Shown: positions 7,404 through 17,023 of the stretch, one piece after another
Layout: every line of letters begins with the position of its first letter
Position numbering within the stretch: the first letter of the stretch is position 1
Assembly: GCA_017936665.1 (NCBI GenBank)
Contig: JAGBFB010000021.1
Location: 1 to 64,000 of the forward strand
DNA from: Spirochaetaceae bacterium
Lineage (GTDB): Bacteria > Spirochaetota > Spirochaetia > Treponematales > Treponemataceae
Length of the DNA stretch: 64,000 bases
Reading direction: 5' to 3'
Notes under the pieces: generated by a model
The model's input: only the letters and a program-made list of their open reading frames with translations
The model's database searches: none
What the model was told of the DNA's origin: nothing
Program-made: the position numbers and the translations under genes

Positions 7404-10400
7404 ATGAGCAATTTTGACTTTTTGAATACTTATTGGCCAGATTTTGCCAAAATAATGGAATTTGCAGAAAATTACGTTTATACAGATCCAGCCTCAAGTA
7501 AAAATAAATCTGGATTGTTTTTGGAATTAATGGTTCGCGAAATTCTTAGAGTTGAAAATATTCCAGAGCCAGAAGATAAAAAAGAAAATACACATTACAA
7601 CAGAATTAAATTACTAAAAGAAAATGGAGTTCTTCCATATGATGTTAATCAATGGATAAATCAAGTTAGATTAAAAAGAAATGATTCTTCTCATGAAAAT
7701 TTAGGTTCTTCTTCAGACGCGTTATTAGTATTAAAATTTACATTTCGTACTGCTGTTTGGTTTATGCAAGTTTATGGAGATGGTTCATTCAAACCCAATC
7801 AGTTTGTAGATCCTGAAAAAACTAAAGTTGTTCCTGATTATACAAAACTTGTATTAAATCAAGAACGAAAAATCGAGGAACAAAATGAAGAAATCGCAAA
7901 ATATGAAGCAACTCTTTCTGAACACAACAAATTATTAGCAGAACAACAAGCTTTAATTGAACAATTAACAAAAGAACGTGAAGAAAACCGTCGAACTACA
8001 CCTCAAGCAGCATTAACAAAACAAGAAAGACAAAACATTTCTGCTATCGCTATTTCAAATACAAAACTTTCAGAAGATGAAACCCGAAAACTTATTGACG
8101 AACAACTCCGTCGTGTAGGATGGGAAGTTGATACACATACTTTAAGATATTCAAAAGGAACTCGTCCGCAAAAAGGAAAAAAAATTGCGATTGCTGAATG
8201 GCCTGTAAATTCTCCAACATCAAAAGATCATCGTGCTGATTATGCCTTATTTATTGATGAAAAATTAATTGGAATTATTGAGGCAAAGGCTTACGAAAAA
8301 AGTGTTTATTCAATTATAGACAATCAATGTAATGAATATGCAAGAAATATAAAAGATGAAGATGAAAAATATTTACTTGGTAAATGGGGAAAATATCAAG
8401 TTCCTTTTATTTTTGCCACAAACGGACGACCATATTTAAAGCAAATTGAAACTGAATCTGGCATTTGGTTTCAAGATTTAAGAAAAGAAACAAATAATCC
8501 AATTGCTTTACAAGGCTGGTATAGTCCTGATGAATTAATGGCAAAATTTAAGCAAAATGTAGATGAAGCTGATCAAAAATTATCCAATTTGCCTTATGAC
8601 TTTTTACGCGACCCAGATGGTTTAAATTTCAGACATTATCAACTTTCTGCAGTAGAAGCTGTAGAAAAAGCTGTAATTGATGGAAAAGACAGAATCATTC
8701 TTGCAATGGCAACTGGAACAGGAAAAACAAGAACAATTCTTGGAATGGTTTATAGATTCTTAAAAACAAATCGTTTTCGTCGCATTTTATTTTTAGTAGA
8801 CCGCACCGCTCTTGGTGAACAAGCTCAAGATGTTTTTAATGATGTAAAACTGGAAGATTTGCAACCATTAAACAAAATTTACAATATCAATACTCTTGAT
8901 GATATTGAACTTGCTTCAGAAACAAGAATTCAAGTTGCAACAGTTCAAGGAATGGTTGCTCGAATTATGAGTGATGATAAAGAAAGAATTCCTTCTTCTG
9001 GAGATTTCGACTGTATAATAATTGATGAAGCACACAGAGGATATTCACTAGACAAAGAATTAAGTGAAGCTGAACTTTTATATAGAGACCAAAATGATTT
9101 TATAAGTAAGTACACAAAAGTTATTGAATATTTTGATGCAGTTAGAATCGGATTAACAGCAACACCTGCAATCCATACAACAAAAATTTTTGGAGAAGCT
9201 GTATTTACATATTCTTATAGAGAAGCTGTTATAGACGGATATTTGGTTGATTACGATGCTCCACACATTATAAAAACTGAGTTGAATCAAAATGGAATTC
9301 ATCATAAAAAGGGCGAAACTTTAGCTCGTTACAATCCAGTTACAAAAGAACTATTAAATCCCGCTGAATTAGAAGATGAAGTTGATTTTGAAGTAGAAGT
9401 TTTTAACAAAAATGTAATCACAGATTCTTTTAATGATGTTGTATTGCAGGAACTTTCAAAATATATTGATCCAGAAGGTGAAGAAAAAACAATTATTTTT
9501 GCAGTAAATGACCAACATGCGGAAACTATTGTAAAAAAACTACGAAAAATTTATGAAGAACAAGACATTCCTGGAAAAGTAGTAGAAAAAATCACTTGTG
9601 CAATTGGAGATAGAAATCGAGTTCAAGATGCAATAAAAAGATATAAAAATGAACATTATCCAACAATAGCAGTTACAGTTGATTTACTTTCTACAGGAAT
9701 TGATGTTCCAGAAATTACAAAAATTGTTTTTATGCGAAGAATAAAATCTCGTATTTTGTATGAACAAATGCTTGGACGGGCAACTCGTTTGTGTCCAAAA
9801 ATTGGGAAAACTCACTTTGATATTTTTGATGCAGTTGATTTATACAGTTATCTTGATGATTTTTCTTCTATGAAGCCTGTTGTTACTAATCCTTCTGTTA
9901 CTTTTGATGAATTATTCTCTGGATATGAAAAAGTTGATGATGAAGAACACATTAAATTTATCAATGACCAAATAATTGCAAAATTACAAAGAAGTAAGAG
10001 ACATATGTCTGAAACCCAGTTAAACTTCTTTAATGTAAATTCTCATTTTGATTCACCAGATGATTTTCTATCAAAAGTAAAAAAAATACGAATGAAATCA
10101 GAACAAGATTGCAAAGAGTTTTTAATTAGAAATAGAACAGCCTTTGGATTTACAAAAATTCAAAACACAAATACCAGATATGTTATTGTAAGTGATAAAA
10201 CAGATGAAGTTCACGAAGTAACTAGAGGTTATGGAAAAGGACAAGAGCCAAAAGATTATCTTGAAAGTTTTTCTACATATATAAATGCAAATAGAAGTAA
10301 ATTAGAAGCACTAGAAATTGTTTGCACAAGACCAGCAGATCTTACCCTTAAAGATTTAAGAACTTTATCTATGACTTTGGATGCAAACGGATTTAGTTCT

Positions 10401-10757
10401 ATTCAATTAAATACTGCAATAAAACAACTTACAAAAGAAGAATGTGCTGCAGATATTATTACTTTAGTTCGTCGTTATGCTATTGGAACTCCCCTAATTT
10501 CACACGAAGAGCGAATTCGCAATGCAATTAAAAAATTGAACAAAGCTCACGATTTTACAGCAGGTGAAAAAAAGTGGATTGAAAGAATTGAAAAATATTT
10601 GATAAATGAATCTGTTGTTAATGCACAAACCTTTGATGAATACATGGCTTGGAGAAATCTAGGTGGTTTTACAAAAGTAAATAAAATATTCAGTAATCAA
10701 CTTTCTTCTATAATAAAAGAGTTGAACACATATCTTTATGAAGATAAAATCTCATAA
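7404..10757 (+). CDS. hsdR: Type I restriction enzyme R subunit (HsdR)
   Basis: HsdR is the translocating ATPase and nuclease subunit of a type I restriction system. The 1117-residue product has an N-terminal DUF4145-like helical region and a coiled coil near residues 145-200, then a PDDEXK nuclease core (IIEAK near residue 293), a Walker A motif (ATGTGKT, about 437-443), a DEAH box (IIDEAH, about 538-543) and a C-terminal helicase lobe with QMLGRATR. All nuclease and helicase motifs look intact. The start has a GGAAGAA site upstream. It begins an operon continuing with hsdM 18 bp later. Confidence 0.95.
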   Translation: MSNFDFLNTYWPDFAKIMEFAENYVYTDPASSKNKSGLFLELMVREILRVENIPEPEDKKENTHYNRIKLLKENGVLPYDVNQWINQVRLKRNDSSHENLGSSSDALLVLKFTFRTAVWFMQVYGDGSFKPNQFVDPEKTKVVPDYTKLVLNQERKIEEQNEEIAKYEATLSEHNKLLAEQQALIEQLTKEREENRRTTPQAALTKQERQNISAIAISNTKLSEDETRKLIDEQLRRVGWEVDTHTLRYSKGTRPQKGKKIAIAEWPVNSPTSKDHRADYALFIDEKLIGIIEAKAYEKSVYSIIDNQCNEYARNIKDEDEKYLLGKWGKYQVPFIFATNGRPYLKQIETESGIWFQDLRKETNNPIALQGWYSPDELMAKFKQNVDEADQKLSNLPYDFLRDPDGLNFRHYQLSAVEAVEKAVIDGKDRIILAMATGTGKTRTILGMVYRFLKTNRFRRILFLVDRTALGEQAQDVFNDVKLEDLQPLNKIYNINTLDDIELASETRIQVATVQGMVARIMSDDKERIPSSGDFDCIIIDEAHRGYSLDKELSEAELLYRDQNDFISKYTKVIEYFDAVRIGLTATPAIHTTKIFGEAVFTYSYREAVIDGYLVDYDAPHIIKTELNQNGIHHKKGETLARYNPVTKELLNPAELEDEVDFEVEVFNKNVITDSFNDVVLQELSKYIDPEGEEKTIIFAVNDQHAETIVKKLRKIYEEQDIPGKVVEKITCAIGDRNRVQDAIKRYKNEHYPTIAVTVDLLSTGIDVPEITKIVFMRRIKSRILYEQMLGRATRLCPKIGKTHFDIFDAVDLYSYLDDFSSMKPVVTNPSVTFDELFSGYEKVDDEEHIKFINDQIIAKLQRSKRHMSETQLNFFNVNSHFDSPDDFLSKVKKIRMKSEQDCKEFLIRNRTAFGFTKIQNTNTRYVIVSDKTDEVHEVTRGYGKGQEPKDYLESFSTYINANRSKLEALEIVCTRPADLTLKDLRTLSMTLDANGFSSIQLNTAIKQLTKEECAADIITLVRRYAIGTPLISHEERIRNAIKKLNKAHDFTAGEKKWIERIEKYLINESVVNAQTFDEYMAWRNLGGFTKVNKIFSNQLSSIIKELNTYLYEDKIS

Positions 10758-10775
10758 ATTTGGAGTAAAAAATAA

Positions 10776-12206
10776 ATGACAAATCAAGAAATCGTAAGTA
10801 AACTTTGGAATCTTTGTAATATTCTTCGAGATGATGGAATCACATATCATCAGTATGTAACAGAACTTACATATATTCTATTTTTGAAGATGGCAAAGGA
10901 AACCAAAACAGAAGATACAATCCCTGAAGAATATCGTTGGGATAAACTTGTAGTTCATAGTGGAATTGCACTTAAAAAATTTTATAAAGATTTACTTGCA
11001 TATCTTGGTGAAAATACAAAAGGTCGTGTGCGAGAAATATATCAAGGGGCAAGTTCCAATATTGATGAGCCAAAAAATCTTGAAAAAATAATTAAATCAA
11101 TAAATGAATTGGATTGGTATTCTGCAAAAGAAGAAGGCCTTGGAAATCTTTATGAAGGATTACTTGAAAAAAACGCCAACGAAAAGAAAAGTGGAGCTGG
11201 TCAATATTTTACACCACGGGTATTAATTGATGTAATGACAGAACTTATTGCTCCTCAAGTTGGGGAACGTTGTAATGATCCAGCCTGTGGAACATTTGGC
11301 TTTATGATTAGTGCTGATTCTTATGTAAAAAGTATTTCAGATGATTACTGCGACCTTACCGAAAAACAAGTAGAGTTTCAAGTAAAAGAAGCCTTTTCTG
11401 GTGGAGAACTTGTTCACGAAACTCATCGTTTAGCTTTAATGAATGCTATGCTCCACAACATAGAAGGAAGAATTGTACTTGGCGATACACTAAGTGAAAG
11501 CGGAAAAGCAATGACAGGATACGATGTTGTTCTTACAAATCCACCTTTTGGAACAAAGAAAGGCGGTGAACGTGCAACACGTGATGACTTTACTTATACA
11601 ACAAGCAACAAACAATTAAACTTTCTTCAGCATATTTATCGTTCATTAAAAGCAAACGGAAAGGCTCGAGCTGCAGTAGTTTTGCCAGATAATGTTCTTT
11701 TTGCAGACGGAGACGGTGAAAAAATCCGCGTGGACTTAATGAATAAATGTAATTTGCACACAGTTTTACGATTGCCAACAGGAATATTTTATGCTCAAGG
11801 CGTAAAAACAAACGTGCTTTTCTTTACTCGGGGCAAAACTGACGAAGATAATACAAAAGAAGTCTGGTTCTATGACCTTCGCACAAATATGCAAAGTTTT
11901 GGAAAAACAAATCAACTTAAAAAAGAACATTTTGCAGATTTTATAAAAGCTTACGAAGCAGAAGACAGAAGTTCAATCAAAGACGAACGCTGGAATTGTT
12001 TTACTCGTGAACAAATTGCACAAAAAGGAAACAGCCTAGACCTAGGCCTTATTCGTGACGAAAGTATTTTAGATTACGAAGATTTACCAGAGCCAATAGA
12101 AAGTGCTGAAGACGCAATCACACAATTAGAAATGGCGGTAGATTTGATAAAAGACGTGGTAAAAGAGCTAAAGAAAACGGGAGAAAATATAGGTTATAAT
12201 CGCTAA
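10776..12206 (+). CDS. hsdM: Type I restriction-modification methyltransferase subunit (HsdM)
   Basis: HsdM is the N6-adenine methyltransferase subunit that works with HsdS. The 476-residue protein has the N-terminal helical N6_N4_Mtase domain, then SAM-binding motif I (DPACGTFGF, about 168-176) and catalytic motif IV NPPF (NPPFGTKKGG, about 254). Length and motifs are normal for the family. It follows hsdR and is separated from hsdS by three accessory genes, which is unusual because M and S are normally adjacent. Confidence 0.95.
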   Translation: MTNQEIVSKLWNLCNILRDDGITYHQYVTELTYILFLKMAKETKTEDTIPEEYRWDKLVVHSGIALKKFYKDLLAYLGENTKGRVREIYQGASSNIDEPKNLEKIIKSINELDWYSAKEEGLGNLYEGLLEKNANEKKSGAGQYFTPRVLIDVMTELIAPQVGERCNDPACGTFGFMISADSYVKSISDDYCDLTEKQVEFQVKEAFSGGELVHETHRLALMNAMLHNIEGRIVLGDTLSESGKAMTGYDVVLTNPPFGTKKGGERATRDDFTYTTSNKQLNFLQHIYRSLKANGKARAAVVLPDNVLFADGDGEKIRVDLMNKCNLHTVLRLPTGIFYAQGVKTNVLFFTRGKTDEDNTKEVWFYDLRTNMQSFGKTNQLKKEHFADFIKAYEAEDRSSIKDERWNCFTREQIAQKGNSLDLGLIRDESILDYEDLPEPIESAEDAITQLEMAVDLIKDVVKELKKTGENIGYNR

Positions 12207-12220
12207 AAATATATTTTTCC

Positions 12221-12255
12221 TTGATTTTGGAGATTATAACTGATAAAATATTAAT
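12221..12255 (+). promoter_or_regulatory. Leaderless promoter candidate before the DUF4143 ATPase gene
   Basis: TTGATT, a 17-bp spacer and TAAAAT, with the -10 box 6 nt before the ATG at 12256. It could let the accessory genes be expressed apart from hsdR-hsdM. Confidence 0.5.
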
Positions 12256-13464
12256 ATGATAAAACGCGAAATATACATGCAAAGAATCAGACCGTTTATA
12301 AATACGGATTTGATAAAAGTCTTTACAGGAATAAGACGTGCTGGAAAATCTGTAATGCTGGAACTTGTAAAAAATGAACTTAAAGAATCCGGTATAGGTG
12401 AAGAAAATTTTCTTTGTATAAATTTTGAACAATTTTCAAATTCTCAGTTTTTAGATGTAGAAAGCCTTTATAAGAAAATTACGGATTTTCAAAAAAACAC
12501 AAAAGGAAAAATCTATCTTTTTTTTGATGAAATTCAAGAAGTTGATGGCTGGGAAAAATGTATAAATTCTTGTCGTATAGATTTTGATTGTGATATTTAC
12601 ATAACCGGTTCCAACGCAAAACTTCTATCTGGAGAATTGGCAACATATTTGGCTGGTCGTTATGTTGAATTTGTAATTTATCCTTTTTCATTTGCAGAAT
12701 TTTTTGAAATGAATCTTATTAAAAATCCGAATGTAGATAAAGCCACTTGCTTTATGCAGTTTTTAAAAACAGGTGGAATGCCTTTTCTTTCAAATTTTCC
12801 TGATGATGATTCAGCAAAAAGTCAATATTTGATTGATATATACAATTCTGTAGTTTTAAAAGATGTAGTAAAAAGAAATAATATTCGTGATGTTGATACT
12901 TTAGAGCGAATTGTTGCTTATGCTTTTTCAAACATTGGACATATTTTTAGTGCAACATCACTTTCAAAATATTTTAAAAGTGAAAATCGAAAAATATCCC
13001 ACGACACAATTTTGAATTATCTAAAATTCTGTTCAGATGCTTTTCTTTTTTACAAAATTAATCGTTATGATTTAGAAGGAAAAAAAATTGTTACCGTTAA
13101 TGAAAAATATTATTGTGCAGACCACGGTTTGCGAGAAGCGCTTTTTGGTAAAAATATTCAAAATATAGACCAAGTTCTAGAAAATATTGTTTGCCTAGAA
13201 CTTTTGCGAAGAAACTATAAGGTTTATGTTGGAAAAAAAGGCGATTTAGAAATAGACTTTATTGCAGAAAAACAAGGAAAAAAAATCTACGTACAAGTTG
13301 CATATCTTTTGGCAAATGAAGAAACCATAAAGCGAGAATTTTCTGTCTACAATTTTGTAAAAGATAGTTATCCAAAATACGTTGTTTCAATGGATGACCT
13401 TGATTTTTCACAAAATGGAATAATTCACAAAAATATAAAAGACTTTTTGCTTATGGAGTTTTAG
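12256..13464 (+). CDS. AAA ATPase with DUF4143 C-terminal domain
   Basis: This 402-residue protein belongs to the ATP-binding AAA_14/DUF4143 family. It has a Walker A motif (GIRRAGKS, residues 25-32), a Walker B-like FFDEIQEVDGW segment, and a C-terminal half with the DUF4143 pattern, including a nuclease-like DLEIDFI...KKIYVQVAY stretch that resembles a PD-(D/E)xK fold. These proteins are frequent in defence islands and mobile regions, but the molecular function is not settled. It lies between hsdM and hsdS, 49 bp after hsdM. Confidence 0.8.
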   Translation: MIKREIYMQRIRPFINTDLIKVFTGIRRAGKSVMLELVKNELKESGIGEENFLCINFEQFSNSQFLDVESLYKKITDFQKNTKGKIYLFFDEIQEVDGWEKCINSCRIDFDCDIYITGSNAKLLSGELATYLAGRYVEFVIYPFSFAEFFEMNLIKNPNVDKATCFMQFLKTGGMPFLSNFPDDDSAKSQYLIDIYNSVVLKDVVKRNNIRDVDTLERIVAYAFSNIGHIFSATSLSKYFKSENRKISHDTILNYLKFCSDAFLFYKINRYDLEGKKIVTVNEKYYCADHGLREALFGKNIQNIDQVLENIVCLELLRRNYKVYVGKKGDLEIDFIAEKQGKKIYVQVAYLLANEETIKREFSVYNFVKDSYPKYVVSMDDLDFSQNGIIHKNIKDFLLMEF

Positions 13465-13497
13465 AAAACTGAAAATGGAGAATTGAAAGGGTGAATG
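13463..13497 (+). repeat. Junction repeat 1 in the hsd operon
   Basis: The gap contains GGAGAATTGAAAGGGTGAA. Near-identical sequence recurs at the next two gene junctions (14560-14603 and 15660-15707). Confidence 0.65.
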
Positions 13498-13528
13498 ATA
13501 ACGAAGCAAACGAAAAGGAGAAAATTAA

Positions 13529-14563
13529 ATGGAAAAGAAAGAAATAGATCAGTCTAATCAAAATAAAGAATATAATATCTTAATCGAAAATGTTGGGATT
13601 GCTCTTAAAAACAGCAGACAGAATATTGCTAACACAATAAATACAGAAATTGTTTTAACATATTGGCAAATCGGTAAATATATTATTGATTATGAGCAGA
13701 AAGGAAATGAAAAAGCAGAATATGGTTCTAATATGTTGAACAAACTATCTTCCGACCTAACTCAAAAATATGGCAAAGGTTTTAGTAGAAGTAATGTTTT
13801 TTATATCAGAAAGTTTTATATGGAATATCCAAAAGTTCAGACAGTGTCTGAACTTTTAAGTTGGAGTCATTATGTAGAACTTTTAAAAATAGAACAGTCA
13901 GAAGAACGTTCTTTTTATGAAATTGAATGTAAAAAATCTCATTGGGGCGTAAGAGAATTAAAACGACAAATGAAAAGTATGTTGTTTCATCGCTTAGTTC
14001 TTAGTTCAGATAAAAATCAAGTAATACAACTTGCAAAGGAAGGACAAATTATAGACAGTCCAGAGGACATTTTAAAAGAGCCATATATTTTTGAATTTAC
14101 AGGATTACCACAATTACCAGTCTATAAAGAAGGTGATTTAGAAGAAGCCCTTGTAAATAATCTAAGCCAATTCCTTCTTGAATTGGGAAAAGGCTTTACT
14201 TATGTAGGACGGCAACAAAACATAATAATTGCAGGTAGAACTTACAAGGTTGACTTAGTTTTCTATCATCGAATTTTAAAATGCTTTGTTTTGATCGATT
14301 TGAAACGAGGAGAAATTCAACATGAAGATATTGGTCAAATGAATTTTTATTTAAATTACTATCGTGAAGAAATGAATACCGAAGGCGATACTGAACCAAT
14401 AGGAATTGTTCTTGGTGCTTATCAAGACAAGTTAGTTATGCAATATGCTCTACAAAATATTTCTAATCAAGTTTTTGTCAGTCGTTATCAATTATATTTA
14501 CCAGATAGAAATCAAATTGAAACAGAATTTCAAAGATTTCTTAGTAATGACAAGGAAAGATGA
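13529..14563 (+). CDS. DUF1016 (YhcG-like) PDDEXK nuclease domain protein, copy 1
   Basis: The 344-residue product has the N-terminal DUF1016 helical region (SRQNIANTINTEIVLTYWQIG) and a C-terminal YhcG-type PD-(D/E)xK nuclease core with YKVDLVFYH, then FVLIDLKRGEI and the GQMNFYLNYY helix. The nuclease residues D, D and K appear present. A good ribosome site (AAGGAG) precedes the ATG. It has a diverged paralogue immediately downstream. Such proteins are often found next to type I restriction genes. Their exact role is unknown to me. Confidence 0.85.
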   Translation: MEKKEIDQSNQNKEYNILIENVGIALKNSRQNIANTINTEIVLTYWQIGKYIIDYEQKGNEKAEYGSNMLNKLSSDLTQKYGKGFSRSNVFYIRKFYMEYPKVQTVSELLSWSHYVELLKIEQSEERSFYEIECKKSHWGVRELKRQMKSMLFHRLVLSSDKNQVIQLAKEGQIIDSPEDILKEPYIFEFTGLPQLPVYKEGDLEEALVNNLSQFLLELGKGFTYVGRQQNIIIAGRTYKVDLVFYHRILKCFVLIDLKRGEIQHEDIGQMNFYLNYYREEMNTEGDTEPIGIVLGAYQDKLVMQYALQNISNQVFVSRYQLYLPDRNQIETEFQRFLSNDKER

Positions 14564-14603
14564 AAACGAAAAACGGAGAATTGAAGGGTGAAAGGTGAAA
14601 ATA
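14560..14603 (+). repeat. Junction repeat 2 in the hsd operon
   Basis: The gap holds GGAGAATTGAAGGGTGAAAG followed by GTGAAAAT. Its AAGGTG serves as ribosome site for the second DUF1016 gene. Confidence 0.65.
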
Positions 14604-15694
14604 TGAACAATAAAAGTCTGATTCAAAATGAAACTGTTTTTTTGGATGAAGTAACTGAACTTGTTCAAAAAGCAAGAGATACAGCTAATTCTGCAGTAAG
14701 TTCAATAATTGTTGTGACTTATTGGAATATTGGAAAAAAAATTGTAGAGCAAGAACAATCAGGAAACGATAGAGCAGAATATGGAAAACAAGTTATAGAA
14801 GTTCTTGCAAACAATTTAACTAGAAAATTTGGTACATCTTACAACAAAAGAAACTTGCAATATTTTAGAAAATTTTATTTATCATTTAAGAATTTTGAAA
14901 TTGTGAACACATGTGTTCACAATCTGAATTGGTCTCATTTTAGAAGACTTCTTTCTGTTGCAAGTGAAGCTGCACGTTTATGGTATTTAAAAGAAGCAAA
15001 TAATCAAATGTGGTCTGTAAGAACTTTAGATAGAAATATTTCTACTCAATATTATGAAAGACTTTTGATATCTCCTAAAAAAGAAAAAGTCATAGAAGAA
15101 ATGAAAAGTAAAACCTCTGAATACAAAGATTCACAGTTTGAATTAATAAAAAGTCCTGTTATTGCAGAATTTTTAGGCTTTAAGACTAATGATTATACCG
15201 AGACAGAATTGGAAAGTGCAATTCTTACTCATATCCGAGATTTTTTAATGGAAATGGGAAAGGGATTTGCTTTTGTTGCTCGTCAACAACATATTGTTAC
15301 GGAAACAGATGATTATTTTATAGACTTAGTTTTCTATAATATTGAATTGAAGTGTTACGTTTTAATTGATTTAAAAATCGGAAAAATTACTCATCAAGAT
15401 GTTGGTCAAATGGATATGTATATCCGAATGTATGACGATTTAAAAAAGAAAAGCGATGACAATCCAACAATCGGGATAGTACTTTGTTCAAAAACAGATG
15501 AAGATATTGCAAGATATTCTGTTCTTCACGATTCAAAACAAATTTTTATGGCAAAATATATGCCTTATATGCCTACAAAAGAAGAATTAAAACTAGAAAT
15601 TGAAAAAGAAAAAGCAAACTTTTATTTGCAACATCCAGAACTAGCAGATGAAAAAGCAGAAACTGAAAACGGAGATTTGAAGGGTGAAAGGTGA
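14603..15694 (+). CDS. DUF1016 (YhcG-like) PDDEXK nuclease domain protein, copy 2
   Basis: This is a second DUF1016/YhcG protein with the same layout as its neighbour: helical N-terminus (ARDTANSAVSSIIVVTYWNIG) and a C-terminal nuclease core DYFIDLVFYN...YVLIDLKIGKI...GQMDMYI. I place the start at the ATG 14603, 7 nt after AAGGTG; an upstream GTG at 14588 lies inside the junction repeat. The last residues (ENGDLKGER) are themselves encoded by the third junction repeat, as if the end of the gene had been replaced. It overlaps or abuts hsdS. Two unlike copies side by side may form a heterodimer or have different targets. Confidence 0.85.
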   Translation: MNNKSLIQNETVFLDEVTELVQKARDTANSAVSSIIVVTYWNIGKKIVEQEQSGNDRAEYGKQVIEVLANNLTRKFGTSYNKRNLQYFRKFYLSFKNFEIVNTCVHNLNWSHFRRLLSVASEAARLWYLKEANNQMWSVRTLDRNISTQYYERLLISPKKEKVIEEMKSKTSEYKDSQFELIKSPVIAEFLGFKTNDYTETELESAILTHIRDFLMEMGKGFAFVARQQHIVTETDDYFIDLVFYNIELKCYVLIDLKIGKITHQDVGQMDMYIRMYDDLKKKSDDNPTIGIVLCSKTDEDIARYSVLHDSKQIFMAKYMPYMPTKEELKLEIEKEKANFYLQHPELADEKAETENGDLKGER

Positions 15695-15707
15695 AAACGG
15701 AAAGATG
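15660..15707 (+). repeat. Junction repeat 3, between DUF1016 copy 2 and hsdS
   Basis: GGAGATTTGAAGGGTGAAAG followed by GTGAAAACGG repeats the sequence of the two earlier junctions. It encodes the tail of one gene and, in another frame, the region before hsdS. Confidence 0.65.
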
Positions 15708-16982
15708 AAAAGTGATATGGAACAAACAGAAATAGAAGCTCCTTATGAATTGCCAGAAGGTTGGAAGTGGGATTTTGCAAAGAATCTAGCTGATATTTAT
15801 ACGGGCAACAGTATAAATGAAAAACTAAAACAAGAGAAATACCTTAATCAAACGGAAGGATTAAATTTTATCGCTACAAAAGATATTGATTTTGATGGTG
15901 CTATAAATTATGAAAATGGTGTAAAAATCAATGATTATGAAAAATTTAAAACTGCTCCTAAAAATACACCTCTTCTTTGTATAGAAGGTGGAAGTGCTGG
16001 AAGAAAACTTGGTTTTTCAGAAGAAGAAGTGTGTTTCGGAAATAAACTTTGTGCATTTGTTTGTAGAGATATAAATCCAAAGCTTCTTTATTTTTATTTA
16101 CAGTCTAATTTTTTTTATCATTGTTTTATGAAAGAACGTCATGGTTTAATCGGCGGTGTCAGTGTAAATACATTAAAACAAATTCCTTTTCCTCTTCCTC
16201 CAACTCTCGCCGAACAACAACGCATTGTAAATCGTATAGAATCAATGTTTGCAAAATTGGACGAGGCAAAAGAACATGCCCAAAACGTGGTAGATGGTTT
16301 TGAAACACGCAAAGCTGCTATTCTTCACAAAGCGTTTACAGGGGAACTCACAGCAAAATGGCGAAAAGAAAACGGCGTAAGTGATGATTCGTGGGAGGAG
16401 AAAACGATTGGGGAGATTTCATCAAAAATCACAGATGGTGAACATTCCACTCCAAAAAGGGTGGATCAATTTTGTGGGTATTATTTACTTTCTGCAAGAA
16501 ATATTCATAATGGGGAAATTCGCTTAGATGATGTGGATTTTGTAACAGAAAATGAATACGAAAGAATAAGAAAAAGATGTAATCCGACTAAAAACGATAT
16601 CTTAATTTCTTGTTCTGGAAGTATTGGTAGAGTTTGTGTAATTCAAGATAATAATAAATATGTAATGGTACGTAGTGCTGCGATGGTAAAATTACTACAG
16701 GATAATCCTTTTTATATTGCATATATGTTACAATCTTTTAATGTACAACAACAAATTGAAAAGACAAAAAAACAATCATGTCAGGCGAATTTGTTCTTAG
16801 GTGCAATCAAACAACTTTTGCTTCCTGTTCCTACACTTCCAGAGCAAGTTGAAATAGTGCGAATCCTTGATATAATTATAGAAAAAGAAAACAAAGCAAA
16901 ACAAGCCTCTGAAGCAGTGTTAGAGCAGATAGATTTATTGAAGAAGTCAATTCTTGCAAGGGCGTTTCGTGGGGAGTTGTAG
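15705..16982 (+). CDS. hsdS: Type I restriction specificity subunit (HsdS)
   Basis: HsdS recognises the bipartite DNA target for the type I enzyme. The product has two target-recognition domains, each followed by a conserved helix: LPPTLAEQQRIVNRIESMF after the first and PVPTLPEQVEIVRIL after the second. It starts with an N-terminal PYELPEGWKW motif typical of the first domain. Candidate starts are GTG 15684, ATG 15705 and ATG 15717; GGAAAG just before 15705 makes this my choice. The ends look intact, so the system is probably functional. No second, silent hsdS is present. Confidence 0.92.
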   Translation: MKSDMEQTEIEAPYELPEGWKWDFAKNLADIYTGNSINEKLKQEKYLNQTEGLNFIATKDIDFDGAINYENGVKINDYEKFKTAPKNTPLLCIEGGSAGRKLGFSEEEVCFGNKLCAFVCRDINPKLLYFYLQSNFFYHCFMKERHGLIGGVSVNTLKQIPFPLPPTLAEQQRIVNRIESMFAKLDEAKEHAQNVVDGFETRKAAILHKAFTGELTAKWRKENGVSDDSWEEKTIGEISSKITDGEHSTPKRVDQFCGYYLLSARNIHNGEIRLDDVDFVTENEYERIRKRCNPTKNDILISCSGSIGRVCVIQDNNKYVMVRSAAMVKLLQDNPFYIAYMLQSFNVQQQIEKTKKQSCQANLFLGAIKQLLLPVPTLPEQVEIVRILDIIIEKENKAKQASEAVLEQIDLLKKSILARAFRGEL

Positions 16983-17023
16983 TTTTTTATTATATTTGAT
17001 TATTGAATAGGGGAAAATGAAAG

